Positions 18,398 through 28,800 of a DNA stretch of 64,000 nt are shown one piece after another. The position numbers were made by a program, and so were the translations under genes. Within the stretch, counting starts at the first letter, position 1, and each line of letters starts with the position of its first letter. The stretch comes from HdN1 sp964473645 (GTDB lineage: Bacteria > Pseudomonadota > Gammaproteobacteria > Pseudomonadales > Ketobacteraceae): positions 1-64,000 of the forward strand of contig CAYYPW010000004.1 of NCBI GenBank assembly GCA_964473645.1. Direction: 5' to 3'. A model generated the notes under the pieces. The model made no database searches. It was not told the DNA's origin and saw only the letters and a list, made by a program, of their open reading frames with translations.

Positions 18398-19219
18398 ATG
18401 ATCGCTCCTCTCACGCTGCCTGCTGCTCCCGCCATTATCGTATTTGACTCCGGTATCGGTGGCCTGAGTGTCGCTGCTGAAATCCACCGACAGATGCCTT
18501 TTGTGGCCATTGATTACGTGGCCGACAACCGCATCTATCCCTATGGACTGCAAGAAGAGTCGGTACTGATCGAGCGCGTCTGCACATTGATGGCGGCCTT
18601 GGAGCCCCGCTTTCAACCTCGTGCGATCGTCGTGGCCTGTAATTCTGCCAGCACCGTTGTACTAGATGCATTGCGTCAGCAAACGACAACCCCGGTCATA
18701 GGCGTGGTGCCCGCCATAAAACCTGCCGCTGAGCAAACGCGTTATGGTGTCATCGGCTTACTGGCAACCCCTGGCACCGTCAACCGTCAATACACGCAAC
18801 GCCTGATCGATCAGTTTGCTGGACACTGCAAGGTGATAAAAATCGGGACGAACGCGCTGGTGGGCCTTGCCGAGGACAAATTGCGCGGCCTGCCGGTGGA
18901 TCAGGCGGCGATCAATCAGATATTGGCGCCTTTTATCGAGCACACGCCCTGCCCCGACGTCATCATTCTGGGATGCACTCATTTTCCATTTTTGCGGGAC
19001 GAGATCGCTGCCGCGCTACCGGTGGGAACCGTATTACTTGATAGCGGCAACGCCATCGCGCGGCGAACACTGCAAGTGCTGGCGCATGTCGCCCATGACC
19101 CAACCCAACCTCGGGCCGCCACCCGCTTTTTATTCACCAAAGAAACAGATTACGCCCACCAACTCCACCCCACCTTGCATGAAATGGGATATGGCGTGCC
19201 GGAATATCTGAATCTGTAA
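18398..19219 (+). CDS. murI: Glutamate racemase
   Basis: 273 residues. Converts L-glutamate to D-glutamate for peptidoglycan synthesis in the cytoplasm. The N-terminal substrate loop is FDSGIGGLSV, and both catalytic cysteines are in place: VACNSAST at about residue 73 and ILGCTHFPFL at about 188. Length is normal. It follows the FHA-EAL gene by 30 bases, so the two may share a transcript. The ATG at 18398 directly precedes the conserved N-terminus with only a short lead (MIAPLTLPAAPA). Confidence 0.93.
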   Translation: MIAPLTLPAAPAIIVFDSGIGGLSVAAEIHRQMPFVAIDYVADNRIYPYGLQEESVLIERVCTLMAALEPRFQPRAIVVACNSASTVVLDALRQQTTTPVIGVVPAIKPAAEQTRYGVIGLLATPGTVNRQYTQRLIDQFAGHCKVIKIGTNALVGLAEDKLRGLPVDQAAINQILAPFIEHTPCPDVIILGCTHFPFLRDEIAAALPVGTVLLDSGNAIARRTLQVLAHVAHDPTQPRAATRFLFTKETDYAHQLHPTLHEMGYGVPEYLNL

Positions 19220-19236
19220 TCGCTGTCGCTATCACC

Positions 19237-20385
19237 TTACTGCGACGATTTGCTGCGCTTCTCCCACCAGGCCTTGAACGGAAACAAAAACTGCCCTACA
19301 AACCCCTCCGGCACATATTTACCGACAGTGCCATACTGCGATGCCAAATGTTTGGGCATATACGTGGTACGGAAAATCACATCATAAATCGGCAGAAACG
19401 CGGCATAGTTCTTGTCGATTGCCGCTGGCTCCGACGAGTGATGCCAATGGTGAAACTCCGGCGTCGCAATCACCCAGCGCAACACCGGAAAACGGAATCG
19501 CACATTGGCGTGAATGAAAATGGCATGAAACGAAACGAATACCAGATAGGCATATAACGCCGACGGTGCAAACCCAAACACAAAAATCGGCAAATAGCCC
19601 ACGAAACGCGTCAACAACAGCTCCACCACATGCAAACGTGAAGACGCCAGCCAATCCATCTGCTCACTGGAATGATGCACCGCATGAAACTTCCATAACG
19701 CCGGCACTTCATGTAACGATCGGTGTATCCAGTAGGTCGTGATATCCACCACTATCAGGATCTCGATAAACTGCAACCATACGGGTTGTGCTGCCACCGC
19801 CTTTTGCAGATCGGAGTCAATGGCGTGCTGCAAGAACACCTGAATCGGAATGATGGTAAAAAAGCTGATCAGCTGCACACCGACATGACTGAACAGAAAA
19901 TACTTCATGTCGGTGATCCAGCCTTTACGCAAGGTTTTCTGTTGCGGATTCTTTGGGAACATACGCTCCAGCGGGATAAACACTGCCGCCAGAATCAACA
20001 GCGTCAACACAAAATAATCGAGCCCGGCATAGAGACTGCGTTCCGCCAACGCGGGGGCCTCCAACACCCCAGACCCTAACAACGCAGCCACACAGGCCAG
20101 CAACATACCCGATAGCCCATAGCCACGGCTTTCATGCTTGAGAGTGCTATAGAAGCCTTCAACAAAGGCGACCACAATCGCCGCATACAAGGCCCAGCGA
20201 AACCCATCGGCATACTTTGCGTAGAAGGGCCGCAATTCCGGGGTCGTGAACCACTCCGGCACCAGAAAGCACAAGGCACCAATCACCGACAACATGCCAA
20301 CACCGAGCGACACGGTCGCACTGATTTTGCCTTTGCCGGGGGTTAGGTCGACGTCTTCATATTTTTCGCGGAGGGTTTCGCTCAT
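19237..20385 (-). CDS. Sterol desaturase / fatty acid hydroxylase superfamily membrane enzyme
   Basis: 382 residues from ATG 20383-20385 (MSETLREKYEDVDL); the frame extends to 20457 without a better start. About eight membrane helices. The di-iron histidine clusters are HRSLHEV, HAVHHSS and HHWHHSSEP in the C-terminal half (about residues 240-340), as in the ERG3/FA2H family. The enzyme would hydroxylate or desaturate a lipid at the membrane using oxygen; the substrate is not predictable. It converges with murI with only 17 bases between stops. The extra N-terminal membrane domain (four helices) makes it longer than a minimal family member. Confidence 0.87.
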   Translation of the reverse strand: MSETLREKYEDVDLTPGKGKISATVSLGVGMLSVIGALCFLVPEWFTTPELRPFYAKYADGFRWALYAAIVVAFVEGFYSTLKHESRGYGLSGMLLACVAALLGSGVLEAPALAERSLYAGLDYFVLTLLILAAVFIPLERMFPKNPQQKTLRKGWITDMKYFLFSHVGVQLISFFTIIPIQVFLQHAIDSDLQKAVAAQPVWLQFIEILIVVDITTYWIHRSLHEVPALWKFHAVHHSSEQMDWLASSRLHVVELLLTRFVGYLPIFVFGFAPSALYAYLVFVSFHAIFIHANVRFRFPVLRWVIATPEFHHWHHSSEPAAIDKNYAAFLPIYDVIFRTTYMPKHLASQYGTVGKYVPEGFVGQFLFPFKAWWEKRSKSSQ

Positions 20386-20681
20386 GGCGGGACCTGTAGT
20401 AGTCGCAGGAGGTAGGTTAGATAAGGGGGTCGCTAGAGTGTAAAACACGAGCAGCACATAAACCTGTGATTAATACGGGAATGCGCCGGTATTTTCGTTG
20501 CAAATACAGCGAGGCCCGGCCCGCGAAAGACACGATAGGCAGGCGCCGCCAGCCACAGAAAATCCGATATCTGTGAATCCGTTTGTGGCACTCGCGCAAG
20601 CTTTTGATATAGTTCATGAGGGCTCTTGTCCAAAAGTTTTCTTCTCGCCGCATTAAAACAATAGAAGGTACGGTGGCTCAC

Positions 20682-22085
20682 ATGGCCGAAAAGTTGGCAC
20701 TGGTCGTCGACGACTCCAAGATGGCACGGGTCGTCTTGAGCAAAATGCTCAAGGAACAACAAATCGACGTAGATCAGGTGGAATCCGGGGAAGAAGCCCT
20801 GGGATATCTTTGCAATCACCTACCAGACATGATTTTCATGGACCATACCATGCCGGGCATGGATGGTTTCCAGACGTTGCGGGCGATCCGCAATGACCCC
20901 AAACACGCCCATATCCCCATCATGATGTACACCTCCAAAGAAGGTGAGGTGTTTGTCAGTCAGGCGCGGGCGCTGGGTGCGGCAGCGGTCATTCCCAAAA
21001 AACGCTTGCGGGCCGAGCAGCTGGTGAGTGTTCTCGAAGGTCAGAACCTGCTCCCCTCGCAAAGTGGTGTCGCCACGGGCGGCGGGTCAAAGGCAGGCGG
21101 CCTCGGTCGCTCCAAAACCAAAGAAGATGACATTGTCGATCTGATGGATGACGACCTGCAGGAAGTCACTAAAGCGGTCGAAAAATCCATACGCCATCGC
21201 GCCGACGGTACGCCCATGCGGCGCATGCTGGTGGAATTTCGCGAACAGCTGACACAAGACCGTCACCGCGATCTCGATGGCTTGATGATGCGCCTCGAAG
21301 AGAAGTTGCTGCACCTGGATGCACGCCTGGATCAGATGCAGTCCGAACAACAACTCGCGCAAATGCGCCAGCAGCAATCCTCCCCCCGCTGGATGAGCTT
21401 TGCGGCCCTGTTTTTGTTGGGCGTATCGCTATGGATGGGCATGGCACTCTGGAACAAGAACAGCCAGGTTGCCGTTCGCGATAATCAAACCGATCAGCTC
21501 AAAGAGGCCATCACGCATAAAGTGGCCAGCGCAGAAGCCGACGCCTCCACGCTCGAACAGGAACTCAAATCCCTTTCATACCGCAACCAGAAATCGATGG
21601 GCCAACTCTATGAGCTGGTTGGTGGCGTGCTCAGCAAACACTCTAACTTTGCCTGGAACGAAGTGCCGTTTAACGACAAGCTGGCCGGCCAACTCGAAGA
21701 AATCGCCAATCAACTCGATACGCTTGGCTTTCGCGGCGTGATCACATTGCGCAGCCACATAGGGCGTTTCTGCCTGAAAGCACGGGGTAACGGTCAACCG
21801 ATCATGCCCCGCGAGGGCAGCGCTGTCACCGCCTGCGAGATCAATGAACTCACGGCCAGCGAAGCAGAAGAGCGCGGCTTGGCGCAGACCATGGCCTTTA
21901 GTAACGCCGTTGCCTCCATCGAAGCCCGCTTTGGCAGCCATGTGCAAATCGCGCTGGAAACCGCCGGCACCGATGAGGCTCTCAAGGATTACCCCGTATC
22001 GTTTGAAGGGGTGAGTGCCGGTGACTGGAACAAGATCGCCGCCATCAATCAGCGTGTGGATTTCAATTTCACGCCTCATATGTGA
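20682..22085 (+). CDS. Membrane-anchored response regulator with C-terminal extracytoplasmic domain
   Basis: 467 residues from ATG 20682 (MAEKLALVVDDS). Residues 1-120 are a receiver domain: DDSKMAR, phospho-acceptor Asp in FMDHTMPGMDG, YTSKE and the Lys in VIPKK. A flexible linker and a predicted coiled coil (about 165-235) come next, then one hydrophobic helix (FAALFLLGVSLWMGMALW, about 245-262). The rest, about 200 residues, starts with a further coiled coil and ends in a globular part (VPFNDKLAGQLEEIANQLDTL...) with two cysteines. The topology puts the receiver in the cytoplasm and the last domain in the periplasm, the reverse of ordinary response regulators. The final domain faintly recalls OmpA-like peptidoglycan binders, but I cannot confirm it. 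Confidence 0.8.
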   Translation: MAEKLALVVDDSKMARVVLSKMLKEQQIDVDQVESGEEALGYLCNHLPDMIFMDHTMPGMDGFQTLRAIRNDPKHAHIPIMMYTSKEGEVFVSQARALGAAAVIPKKRLRAEQLVSVLEGQNLLPSQSGVATGGGSKAGGLGRSKTKEDDIVDLMDDDLQEVTKAVEKSIRHRADGTPMRRMLVEFREQLTQDRHRDLDGLMMRLEEKLLHLDARLDQMQSEQQLAQMRQQQSSPRWMSFAALFLLGVSLWMGMALWNKNSQVAVRDNQTDQLKEAITHKVASAEADASTLEQELKSLSYRNQKSMGQLYELVGGVLSKHSNFAWNEVPFNDKLAGQLEEIANQLDTLGFRGVITLRSHIGRFCLKARGNGQPIMPREGSAVTACEINELTASEAEERGLAQTMAFSNAVASIEARFGSHVQIALETAGTDEALKDYPVSFEGVSAGDWNKIAAINQRVDFNFTPHM

Positions 22086-22091
22086 GGCGTG
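22070..22091. terminator. Hairpin spanning the stop codon of the membrane response regulator
   Basis: CACGCCTCA and TGAGGCGTG pair perfectly over 9 bases with a TATG loop; the second arm includes the TGA stop. A loose T-run (TGTTTTTC) follows only 15 bases later, so termination may be weak. Confidence 0.45.
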
Positions 22092-22152
22092 TTGCCGACC
22101 CTCCTGTTTTTCTATTCCTCCTGGTTTTAGCCCCTCCCAACGCTGCCCTGTC

Positions 22153-22174
22153 GCCACGCTTTTTCAAGCGTGGC
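22153..22174. terminator. GC-rich hairpin in the intergenic region
   Basis: GCCACGCTT and AAGCGTGGC form a perfect 9-bp stem with a TTTC loop, about 70 bases after the preceding stop. There is no clear T-run on the plus side, so it could be a processing or attenuation stem rather than a strict terminator. Confidence 0.4.
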
Positions 22175-22236
22175 CTCATCTGACCAAACAATTGACACCA
22201 TTTAACCTACTCAGAACCCGAAAGTCATACCATATT

Positions 22237-22249
22237 TGACCACAGGTCA
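22237..22249. promoter_or_regulatory. TGACC-N3-GGTCA dyad before the ferritin-like hydrolase
   Basis: A perfect 5-base inverted repeat with three-base spacer, about 100 bases upstream of the gene starting at 22353, with another TTTGACC half-site just after it (22255 onwards). The arrangement suggests a repressor site; the regulator is unknown. Confidence 0.35.
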
Positions 22250-22352
22250 TTTAATTTGACCGCGGCACTATCGAAGAACGATTTAGCCAAGCACTTTCTT
22301 TTAAAAAACTGTTTTTTTAAGAATCATCACGGCAGGACTGAGGGCTTCCAGA

Positions 22353-23249
22353 ATGACCAGCTTTCAACGTATTACCAACGGTCAACACACTTCCCACGCA
22401 AAAAGCACAGGGGGTGGCGGTGAGCATATCAAAGTGCGTCCCCGTCAAATGGAGTTTGGTTTTCCTGAGGCGCTGGATCGCCATTGGTACGATGACAATC
22501 CCTACATCACCCATTTCGTGCATGCGCTATCGGCCACGTTTCCCGACGGGGAGCGCTTTTTCATACAGTCGGTGCGCAATTACATGGATCAAATCGATGA
22601 TCCTGAAATGCTGAAGAACGTGCGCGGTTTTATCGGGCAAGAAGCGCACCATGGCAAACACCATGAACATTTCAACGCCTTGATCGGCAAAATGGGCTAC
22701 CCCATGGATTCGATCATCAAGTCGGTCAAACGTCAGCTCAATTTCGCGCAAAAAAATCTGCCCAAAGAACAACAGCTAGCCATCACTGTCGCGCTTGAGC
22801 ATTTCACTGCCATTCTCGCGCACCAATTACTGACCGATGACCGGTTTCTTGAAAAGGCCCCGGAGTATGTGCAAAACCTCATGCGCTGGCATGCCATAGA
22901 AGAGACCGAACACAAGGCGGTCGCCTTTGATGTCTATCAGAAAGTGTGCGGCGACAACGCCCTGCGCAAGCGTGTCATGCGGCGTGCCACGGTAATATTT
23001 CTGGCACGCATCAGCTGGTTTCAACTGCGGTTTCTGTGGGCTGACGGGTTGCCACTTAAACCCCGCAAGCTAATGGACTACATCAATTATCTGGTGGGAG
23101 TACCGGGGTTCTTTCGTAAAATCATTCCAGATTATATGGAATTTTATCAGGACGATTTTCACCCCTGGCAGCAAGACAATTCGAACCTGCTCGACGCCTG
23201 GAAGGAGCGCTACAATGGTGTGGCGGCGGCCATGCTGGGCCACGATTGA
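22353..23249 (+). CDS. Predicted metal-dependent hydrolase (PF10118 family)
   Basis: 298 residues. The helical core has the ferritin-like metal-binding pattern of this family: EAHHGKHHEHFN at about residues 108-119, LEHFTAIL at about 147-154 and the EETEHKAVAFD motif at about 187-197. The family is annotated as metal-dependent hydrolase, but biochemistry is scarce and a di-iron oxidase role is equally possible. No signal peptide. Start codon ATG 22353, with GGGCTT-type weak ribosome site. The gap before it holds hairpins and a possible operator. Close relatives are common in lipid-degrading gammaproteobacteria. Confidence 0.82.
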   Translation: MTSFQRITNGQHTSHAKSTGGGGEHIKVRPRQMEFGFPEALDRHWYDDNPYITHFVHALSATFPDGERFFIQSVRNYMDQIDDPEMLKNVRGFIGQEAHHGKHHEHFNALIGKMGYPMDSIIKSVKRQLNFAQKNLPKEQQLAITVALEHFTAILAHQLLTDDRFLEKAPEYVQNLMRWHAIEETEHKAVAFDVYQKVCGDNALRKRVMRRATVIFLARISWFQLRFLWADGLPLKPRKLMDYINYLVGVPGFFRKIIPDYMEFYQDDFHPWQQDNSNLLDAWKERYNGVAAAMLGHD

Positions 23250-23354
23250 ACCGAGGGCATAAAAAGGGTTTCCGGCGACAGGTTTGTGGGTTGAATCAGG
23301 AGACGTTTTTCGATTTGCGTCTACGCTTTATCTATCGGGAGACCCCCATGGATA

Positions 23355-25847
23355 GTGATGGTCGTAGCCACAATGACAAAAATAATTCCACTGCCCGCCC
23401 GCCAGTCGCCGGCACCCAACAAAGACAGCCTTAACCTCGCTCGGGAACAAAAGCGTTTCCTGGAGTATTTGCCGGAAAAAATCGGCGCCTTGGCATCGGG
23501 TTGGAGCAAACTTAAATACATCAACTGGGATGTCAGTATTCTCCGGAATCTGAACAAGGCAGCCGACATGCTGCACGAAGTCAGCCAAAGCCTGTTGCTG
23601 ACTCGCATCTCGGATCGTACCGCAGAATTGCAGCAGATACTCAAGCAGGTGATCGATCAAGGCTTCGCCTCCCCGCACCAACGCCAGGACATTGATAACG
23701 CCATTGCTCAGCTCGATGACACGCTCGACATGGCCCGCCGTTATAACGCCAAACCTGACGACCCTGACACGAGCGAATTACCGGCAAATCCGGTGCTGGC
23801 CATTCACGTCGCGCTGATTGAAGAAGATCCCCACCAGTGCGCCATGACTCGCCACCAGCTGGAACAAACAGGCTACCAAGTCTCGATTTTTCATCACCCC
23901 AGCGAAATTATTGAGGCGTTAGCCCACACGTACTTCAACGCCATTCTGATTGACACCACTTATTACGATGGCCCGCTTGCAGGGGTGTTGTGGATTGAAA
24001 CCCACAAATTAACCCTGGGTGACACTCCAATCATCATGCTCTCGGCACGCAGTGATATGGTCGCTCGTTTGCGCGCTGTCCGTGCTGGTGCACTCGCCTA
24101 CGTCATCAAGACCAACGAAGTGTCTGCGTTGCATCATAAAATCCAGCAAACTTTGCAGTATTTGCATCACCCTCGCGATCATGTGTTGTTGGTTGATAGT
24201 GACGCGACACGCATGACGCAAATGGAAGAGCGCCTGCTGGTGGATGGCTTCAGGGTAGACACCCTGGACCTGCCGTTATTATTGCTGGAACGCCTGGTAC
24301 GCTTGCGCCCCGATGTCGTGGTGATCAATTACGCGCTGCCGGGCTGTAACGGTGTGGAGCTGGGGCATTTGTTACGCCAAGACCCGTCCCTGATGTCAAT
24401 GCCCATCGTTTACATGGCAGATCTGACGCAAGACGCTGCTACACGGGAAGCCTTGTCACTCCTCGGTAACGCCTGTATTACGCTGCCGCTGAATATGGAC
24501 ACACTCCACACGACGCTGCGTCAGGAAATTCAGCGCGCCCGCATGGTTGCAAGCCCTCACATTGGCGGCCCGGAGCCAGTGGCCGAGCAACACTTGCAAC
24601 ATCGCGCCGCCTTCTATGCCGAACTGGAAACGCTGCTTGCCGACGCCAACAAACCGGAAAATCGCTCAACGGAATGGTATCTCGCGTATGTCAGTGTCGA
24701 TGCCTATCCCACATTGAAAAAATCACTGCGTCTGCGCGCCCTGGTCGAACAAGAAGAAACCTTCGAACGCTATTTTGCCACCCGCCCTGAAATTGATGGC
24801 CTTGGCTGCAGCCTAGGAGAAATGCGTTATTTGCTGGTCATACGCGACATTGAAGGCAAAGGCGGCGAACCACTCGTACAACGCCTGCATGCAGCGGCGA
24901 CCCGCCAAAATCAAGGCCATTTTGCCGATGCCGGCGGCATGAGTCTGAGCATTGGCATTGCTGCGCTCCATACCTTACAGAGCATTGACGACGCATTGGA
25001 GCAAACAGAACAAGCCTGCACACGCGCACAACGTGATGGCGGCAATCAAATCGCCTGGACCAGCGTAGTACCCTTGCGCAAAACCCAACTCACCACCCCC
25101 ATGCGCCACGCATTGCGCAATCGATCGTTCAAACTGGTTTATCAACCCATCGTCAACCTGGATCAACAGGATGTCTGGTTTGAAGCGCTGGTAAGATTGG
25201 TGGATGCACAAGGCCAGGTATATTTACCTAACCAATTTCTCGACTGGGTCGAAACCGATATGGAGGGTGGCAGTTTCACCCTCGATCGCATGGTGATTGA
25301 ACAAAGCCTGCAAGCCCTTACCCATCTTGGCGGTAAAAGTGGCGCCGGTTACTCGCTGGTGGTAAAACTCACGCCAGATCTTTTACAGTGCGAACGGCTA
25401 CTGCCCTATATCAGTAACGTTATCAATGGTGCGCGGTTGCGCGGTGAACGTCGCACTACCCTGTCGCTACCCGAAAGCTGCGTGATGCGCGACATACCGC
25501 GTGCGCGGCGGCTGGTTAAACATATTCACGGCTTAAACTGTGGATTCATGCTCGAGCAGGTGTCGCTGACGCACCAAACCTTGCAACAATTGAAAGAACT
25601 GGGCCCGATAGATTTCATCAAGTTGAACCCGGCCTGGCGCCACCAGATCGAACGCGATAAAACCTATCGCGAGCTGATACAGAGCGTTATACAACTGATG
25701 CCCGATATCAAATTGGTGGCCAGCCATGTGGAGGATGCAAAATCATTCGCCACGCTGTGGGAATCCGGCGTGCGTTATTTTCAAGGCTATTTCATTCAGG
25801 AGCCGGGCGAGAAACTAACCGCTGCGCCGTTTGAAGCAGCGGTATAG
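23355..25847 (+). CDS. Two-receiver protein with degenerate GGDEF and EAL domains
   Basis: Up to 830 residues; the start may be GTG 23355, ATG 23358 or ATG 23373. Residues 1-145 are helical and unassigned. Then come two receiver domains (about 148-270 and 275-400); the first has Asp in ILIDTTYYDG, while the second has Asn-Tyr where the phospho-acceptor is expected (VVVINYALPG). The GGDEF domain has lost its signature (LGEMRYLLV). The EAL domain keeps FEALVR and FIKLNP but has lost the DDFG motif (MLEQVS instead) and the Asn ligand (VKLTPD). It is therefore more likely a cyclic di-GMP receptor, like FimX, than an enzyme. It converges with the carboxylase gene, leaving 9 bases. Confidence 0.85.
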   Translation: MMVVATMTKIIPLPARQSPAPNKDSLNLAREQKRFLEYLPEKIGALASGWSKLKYINWDVSILRNLNKAADMLHEVSQSLLLTRISDRTAELQQILKQVIDQGFASPHQRQDIDNAIAQLDDTLDMARRYNAKPDDPDTSELPANPVLAIHVALIEEDPHQCAMTRHQLEQTGYQVSIFHHPSEIIEALAHTYFNAILIDTTYYDGPLAGVLWIETHKLTLGDTPIIMLSARSDMVARLRAVRAGALAYVIKTNEVSALHHKIQQTLQYLHHPRDHVLLVDSDATRMTQMEERLLVDGFRVDTLDLPLLLLERLVRLRPDVVVINYALPGCNGVELGHLLRQDPSLMSMPIVYMADLTQDAATREALSLLGNACITLPLNMDTLHTTLRQEIQRARMVASPHIGGPEPVAEQHLQHRAAFYAELETLLADANKPENRSTEWYLAYVSVDAYPTLKKSLRLRALVEQEETFERYFATRPEIDGLGCSLGEMRYLLVIRDIEGKGGEPLVQRLHAAATRQNQGHFADAGGMSLSIGIAALHTLQSIDDALEQTEQACTRAQRDGGNQIAWTSVVPLRKTQLTTPMRHALRNRSFKLVYQPIVNLDQQDVWFEALVRLVDAQGQVYLPNQFLDWVETDMEGGSFTLDRMVIEQSLQALTHLGGKSGAGYSLVVKLTPDLLQCERLLPYISNVINGARLRGERRTTLSLPESCVMRDIPRARRLVKHIHGLNCGFMLEQVSLTHQTLQQLKELGPIDFIKLNPAWRHQIERDKTYRELIQSVIQLMPDIKLVASHVEDAKSFATLWESGVRYFQGYFIQEPGEKLTAAPFEAAV

Positions 25848-25856
25848 GTTTTTCCC

Positions 25857-28800
25857 TCACCAGGTATCCACAAAGCCGCGCGGCGAAGATGTTTCGTCGC
25901 CGGTTTGTAACGCTGTCTTTACACCCCGCAACACCCACCGACGCGTCTCCATCGGGTCGATTACATCATCGATTTCCAGATAGCTTGCCATATTGATGCC
26001 CTTGCCTGCGCGATAGGCCCGCCCGACCATTTTTTTGAAAAAGCGCTCCCGGCGTTGCGGATCATCAATGGCGGCAAGCTCTTTGGCATAGCCCAAGCGA
26101 ATGGCGCCTTCCAGGCCCATGGCACCAAATTCACCCGTGGGCCACGCCACCGTGAATAACGCAGCATGAAAGCTACCGGCGGCCATCGACTGCGCACCCA
26201 AACCATACCCTTTCCGCAACACTACGGTGAGAAATGGCACCTTCAGATTGGCCGCCACCACAAACATGCGCGACACATGGCGCACGGTCGCCTGTTTTTC
26301 TGCCGCAGGCCCTACCATGAAGCCTGGCGTATCGCACAACGAAAGAATCGGTAACCCAAACGCATCACACAACTGCAGAAACCGTGCGGCTTTATCCCCC
26401 GCGTCCGCATCAATGGCGCCACCCAGATGAGCCGGATTGTTGGCGATCAATCCAAAGGGACGCCCCTCAATGCGAATCAGGGCAGTGATCATGCCCGCCG
26501 CGAACTCACGTCGCAGTTCCAGCACCGAATCGGTGTCTGCCAGGGTCGCAATCACGCGACGAATGTCATAAACCCGCAGTCGATTCTCCGGAATCAAATG
26601 GCGCAGTTCGCGTTGGTCGGCACATTGCCAATCCTTCACCTGACCCTGAAAATACGACAGATATTGTTTTGCCGCTTGCACCGCAGCAGGCTCGCTATCG
26701 ACCACAACATCGATCACCCCATTGGGGGCCTGCATGGATACCGGCCCCACCTCTTCAGCGGCAACCTTACCCAATCCACCGCCTTCGATCATGGCAGGCC
26801 CGGCCATACCGATACTGGCATTGCGGGTGGCGATAATCACATCGCAGCAGCCAAGCAACGCAGCATTACCCGCAAAACATCGACCCGAAACAACGCCCAC
26901 CATAGGGGCCTTTCCTGACAGGCGCGCCATAGCCGCAAAGGTGGGGCAATCCAACCCAGACACGCCAACATAATCGCTGTCGCCTGGGCGCCCGCCACCG
27001 CCTTCGGCAAACAACACCAGAGGAATTCGCCACCGCTCGGCAAGTTGCAACATGCGATCGGTTTTCTTGTGATTCATCATGCCCTGGGTGCCCGCAAACA
27101 CGGTGTAGTCGTAGGCCAACACCATGCAACGCGCCGCTTCCTCGCCGAAATGCGCGGCGTTGATTGTGCCCAACCCCGCGATGAGGCCATCGGCCGGGCT
27201 CATCGACAATAATTCTGTTGTGGATCGGCGACGTCGCTGAGCGGCCAACGCCAAGGCTCCATATTCGATAAAACTGTCGGCATCGAGCAATGCCGCTAGA
27301 TTTTCACGGGTGGTGCACTGGCCGGTGCGTCGACGTCGAGCCACTGCATCCGGGCGACCTGCATCCAGCGTAATGGCATGCCGCTCAATCACTTCGGCTA
27401 GATCCGCACGAATATAGGCAAGATCGATCGTTTCCTCATCTGCAGGTAAGGCGTCAATATTATCCAGCGGGGTAAAAAATAAAATCGGAACGCCTTCCGC
27501 CAGCGCAGCACCAGGTTGTGCCTGCAAAACTTCAACACGACCGCCCTGCGTGGCCTTGACCAGAAATTCCATTTTCATGGCTTCCAGAATTGCTACCGTC
27601 TGACCGCTGGCGATCGTATCGGTGGGTTGTACCAGCCAACTTACCAGAACGCCTGCACTGGGTGCGAGCAAGGGCAAACTACCTGACGGCGCATCTTCGA
27701 TGCCATTTTTTGCCGCTGATGTATGGGGCGACGTCGCTGTTACGGCACCACCTTCATCAACAGTGGTATACGCGAAAAAGAAATGCGGATGCGCCTCACC
27801 GGCGGAATCCAGAACACGCGCGGCCTGGCTATCGATAAACCGGGTATTAAAATCATGTGATTCCCACTCCGGCAGTCGCAACAAATTTTGCAGAAAGTGC
27901 ACATTACTTGCCACACCCTCCAAACGGAATTCGCATAACGCGCGATATAAGCGGCGTGAGGCAGCCACATAATCATTGGCATGCACAATGACTTTGGCAA
28001 GCAGTGAATCATAGGCCGGGCTGGTCACATACCCGCTATACCCATAACCATCGACCCGCACGCCGGGGCCACTGGGCGGCTCATAGGCTGTCAGCCTCCC
28101 GGCGGCAACACGACTGCTACCATCTGCATGCAATGTTTCCAGATTGATGCGCGCCTGCATGGCACAACCTTGCAGTGAGGGTGGATGGCTTAATCCCAAC
28201 GTTTGCAGTGAGCGCCCCATTGCGAGTTGAATCTGCAATTGCACGAGGTCAACGCCGCTCACCGCTTCCGTGATGGTATGCTCGACCTGCAAGCGAGGAT
28301 TGGCCTCCATAAAATAGAAACGCTCAGGCTGGTCGCAATCGAGCAGAAACTCAAACGTACCCAGGCCCTGAAACTCCACGGCACCCGCCATTTTAAGTGC
28401 AGCGGCAATCATCTGCTCGCGTACCGCAGCGGTTAGTGACGGGCTGGGAGTTATTTCAAGCAGCTTTTGATGACGCCGCTGCACACTGCACTCCCGCTCA
28501 CCAAAATGCACGACCTGACCCGTTCCATCGCCCGCGATCTGAACTTCGAGGTGACGGGCCGAACGCACCAGCTGTTCGACATAGACATCACCACCACCGA
28601 ACGCGGCCTTAGCTTCATTCTGGCATTGTATAAACGCGGCGCTCAGCGCCTCGGCCGTCTCGACCACACGCATGCCACGCCCACCGCCCCCGGCCAGCGC
28701 CTTGATCATGATGGCACTGCCCGTCGGCAGGCTGGCAAAGAAGGATTCCGCTTCCGCCAGGGATATGGCCCGATTCAATCCGGCCACCACCGGCACCTGT

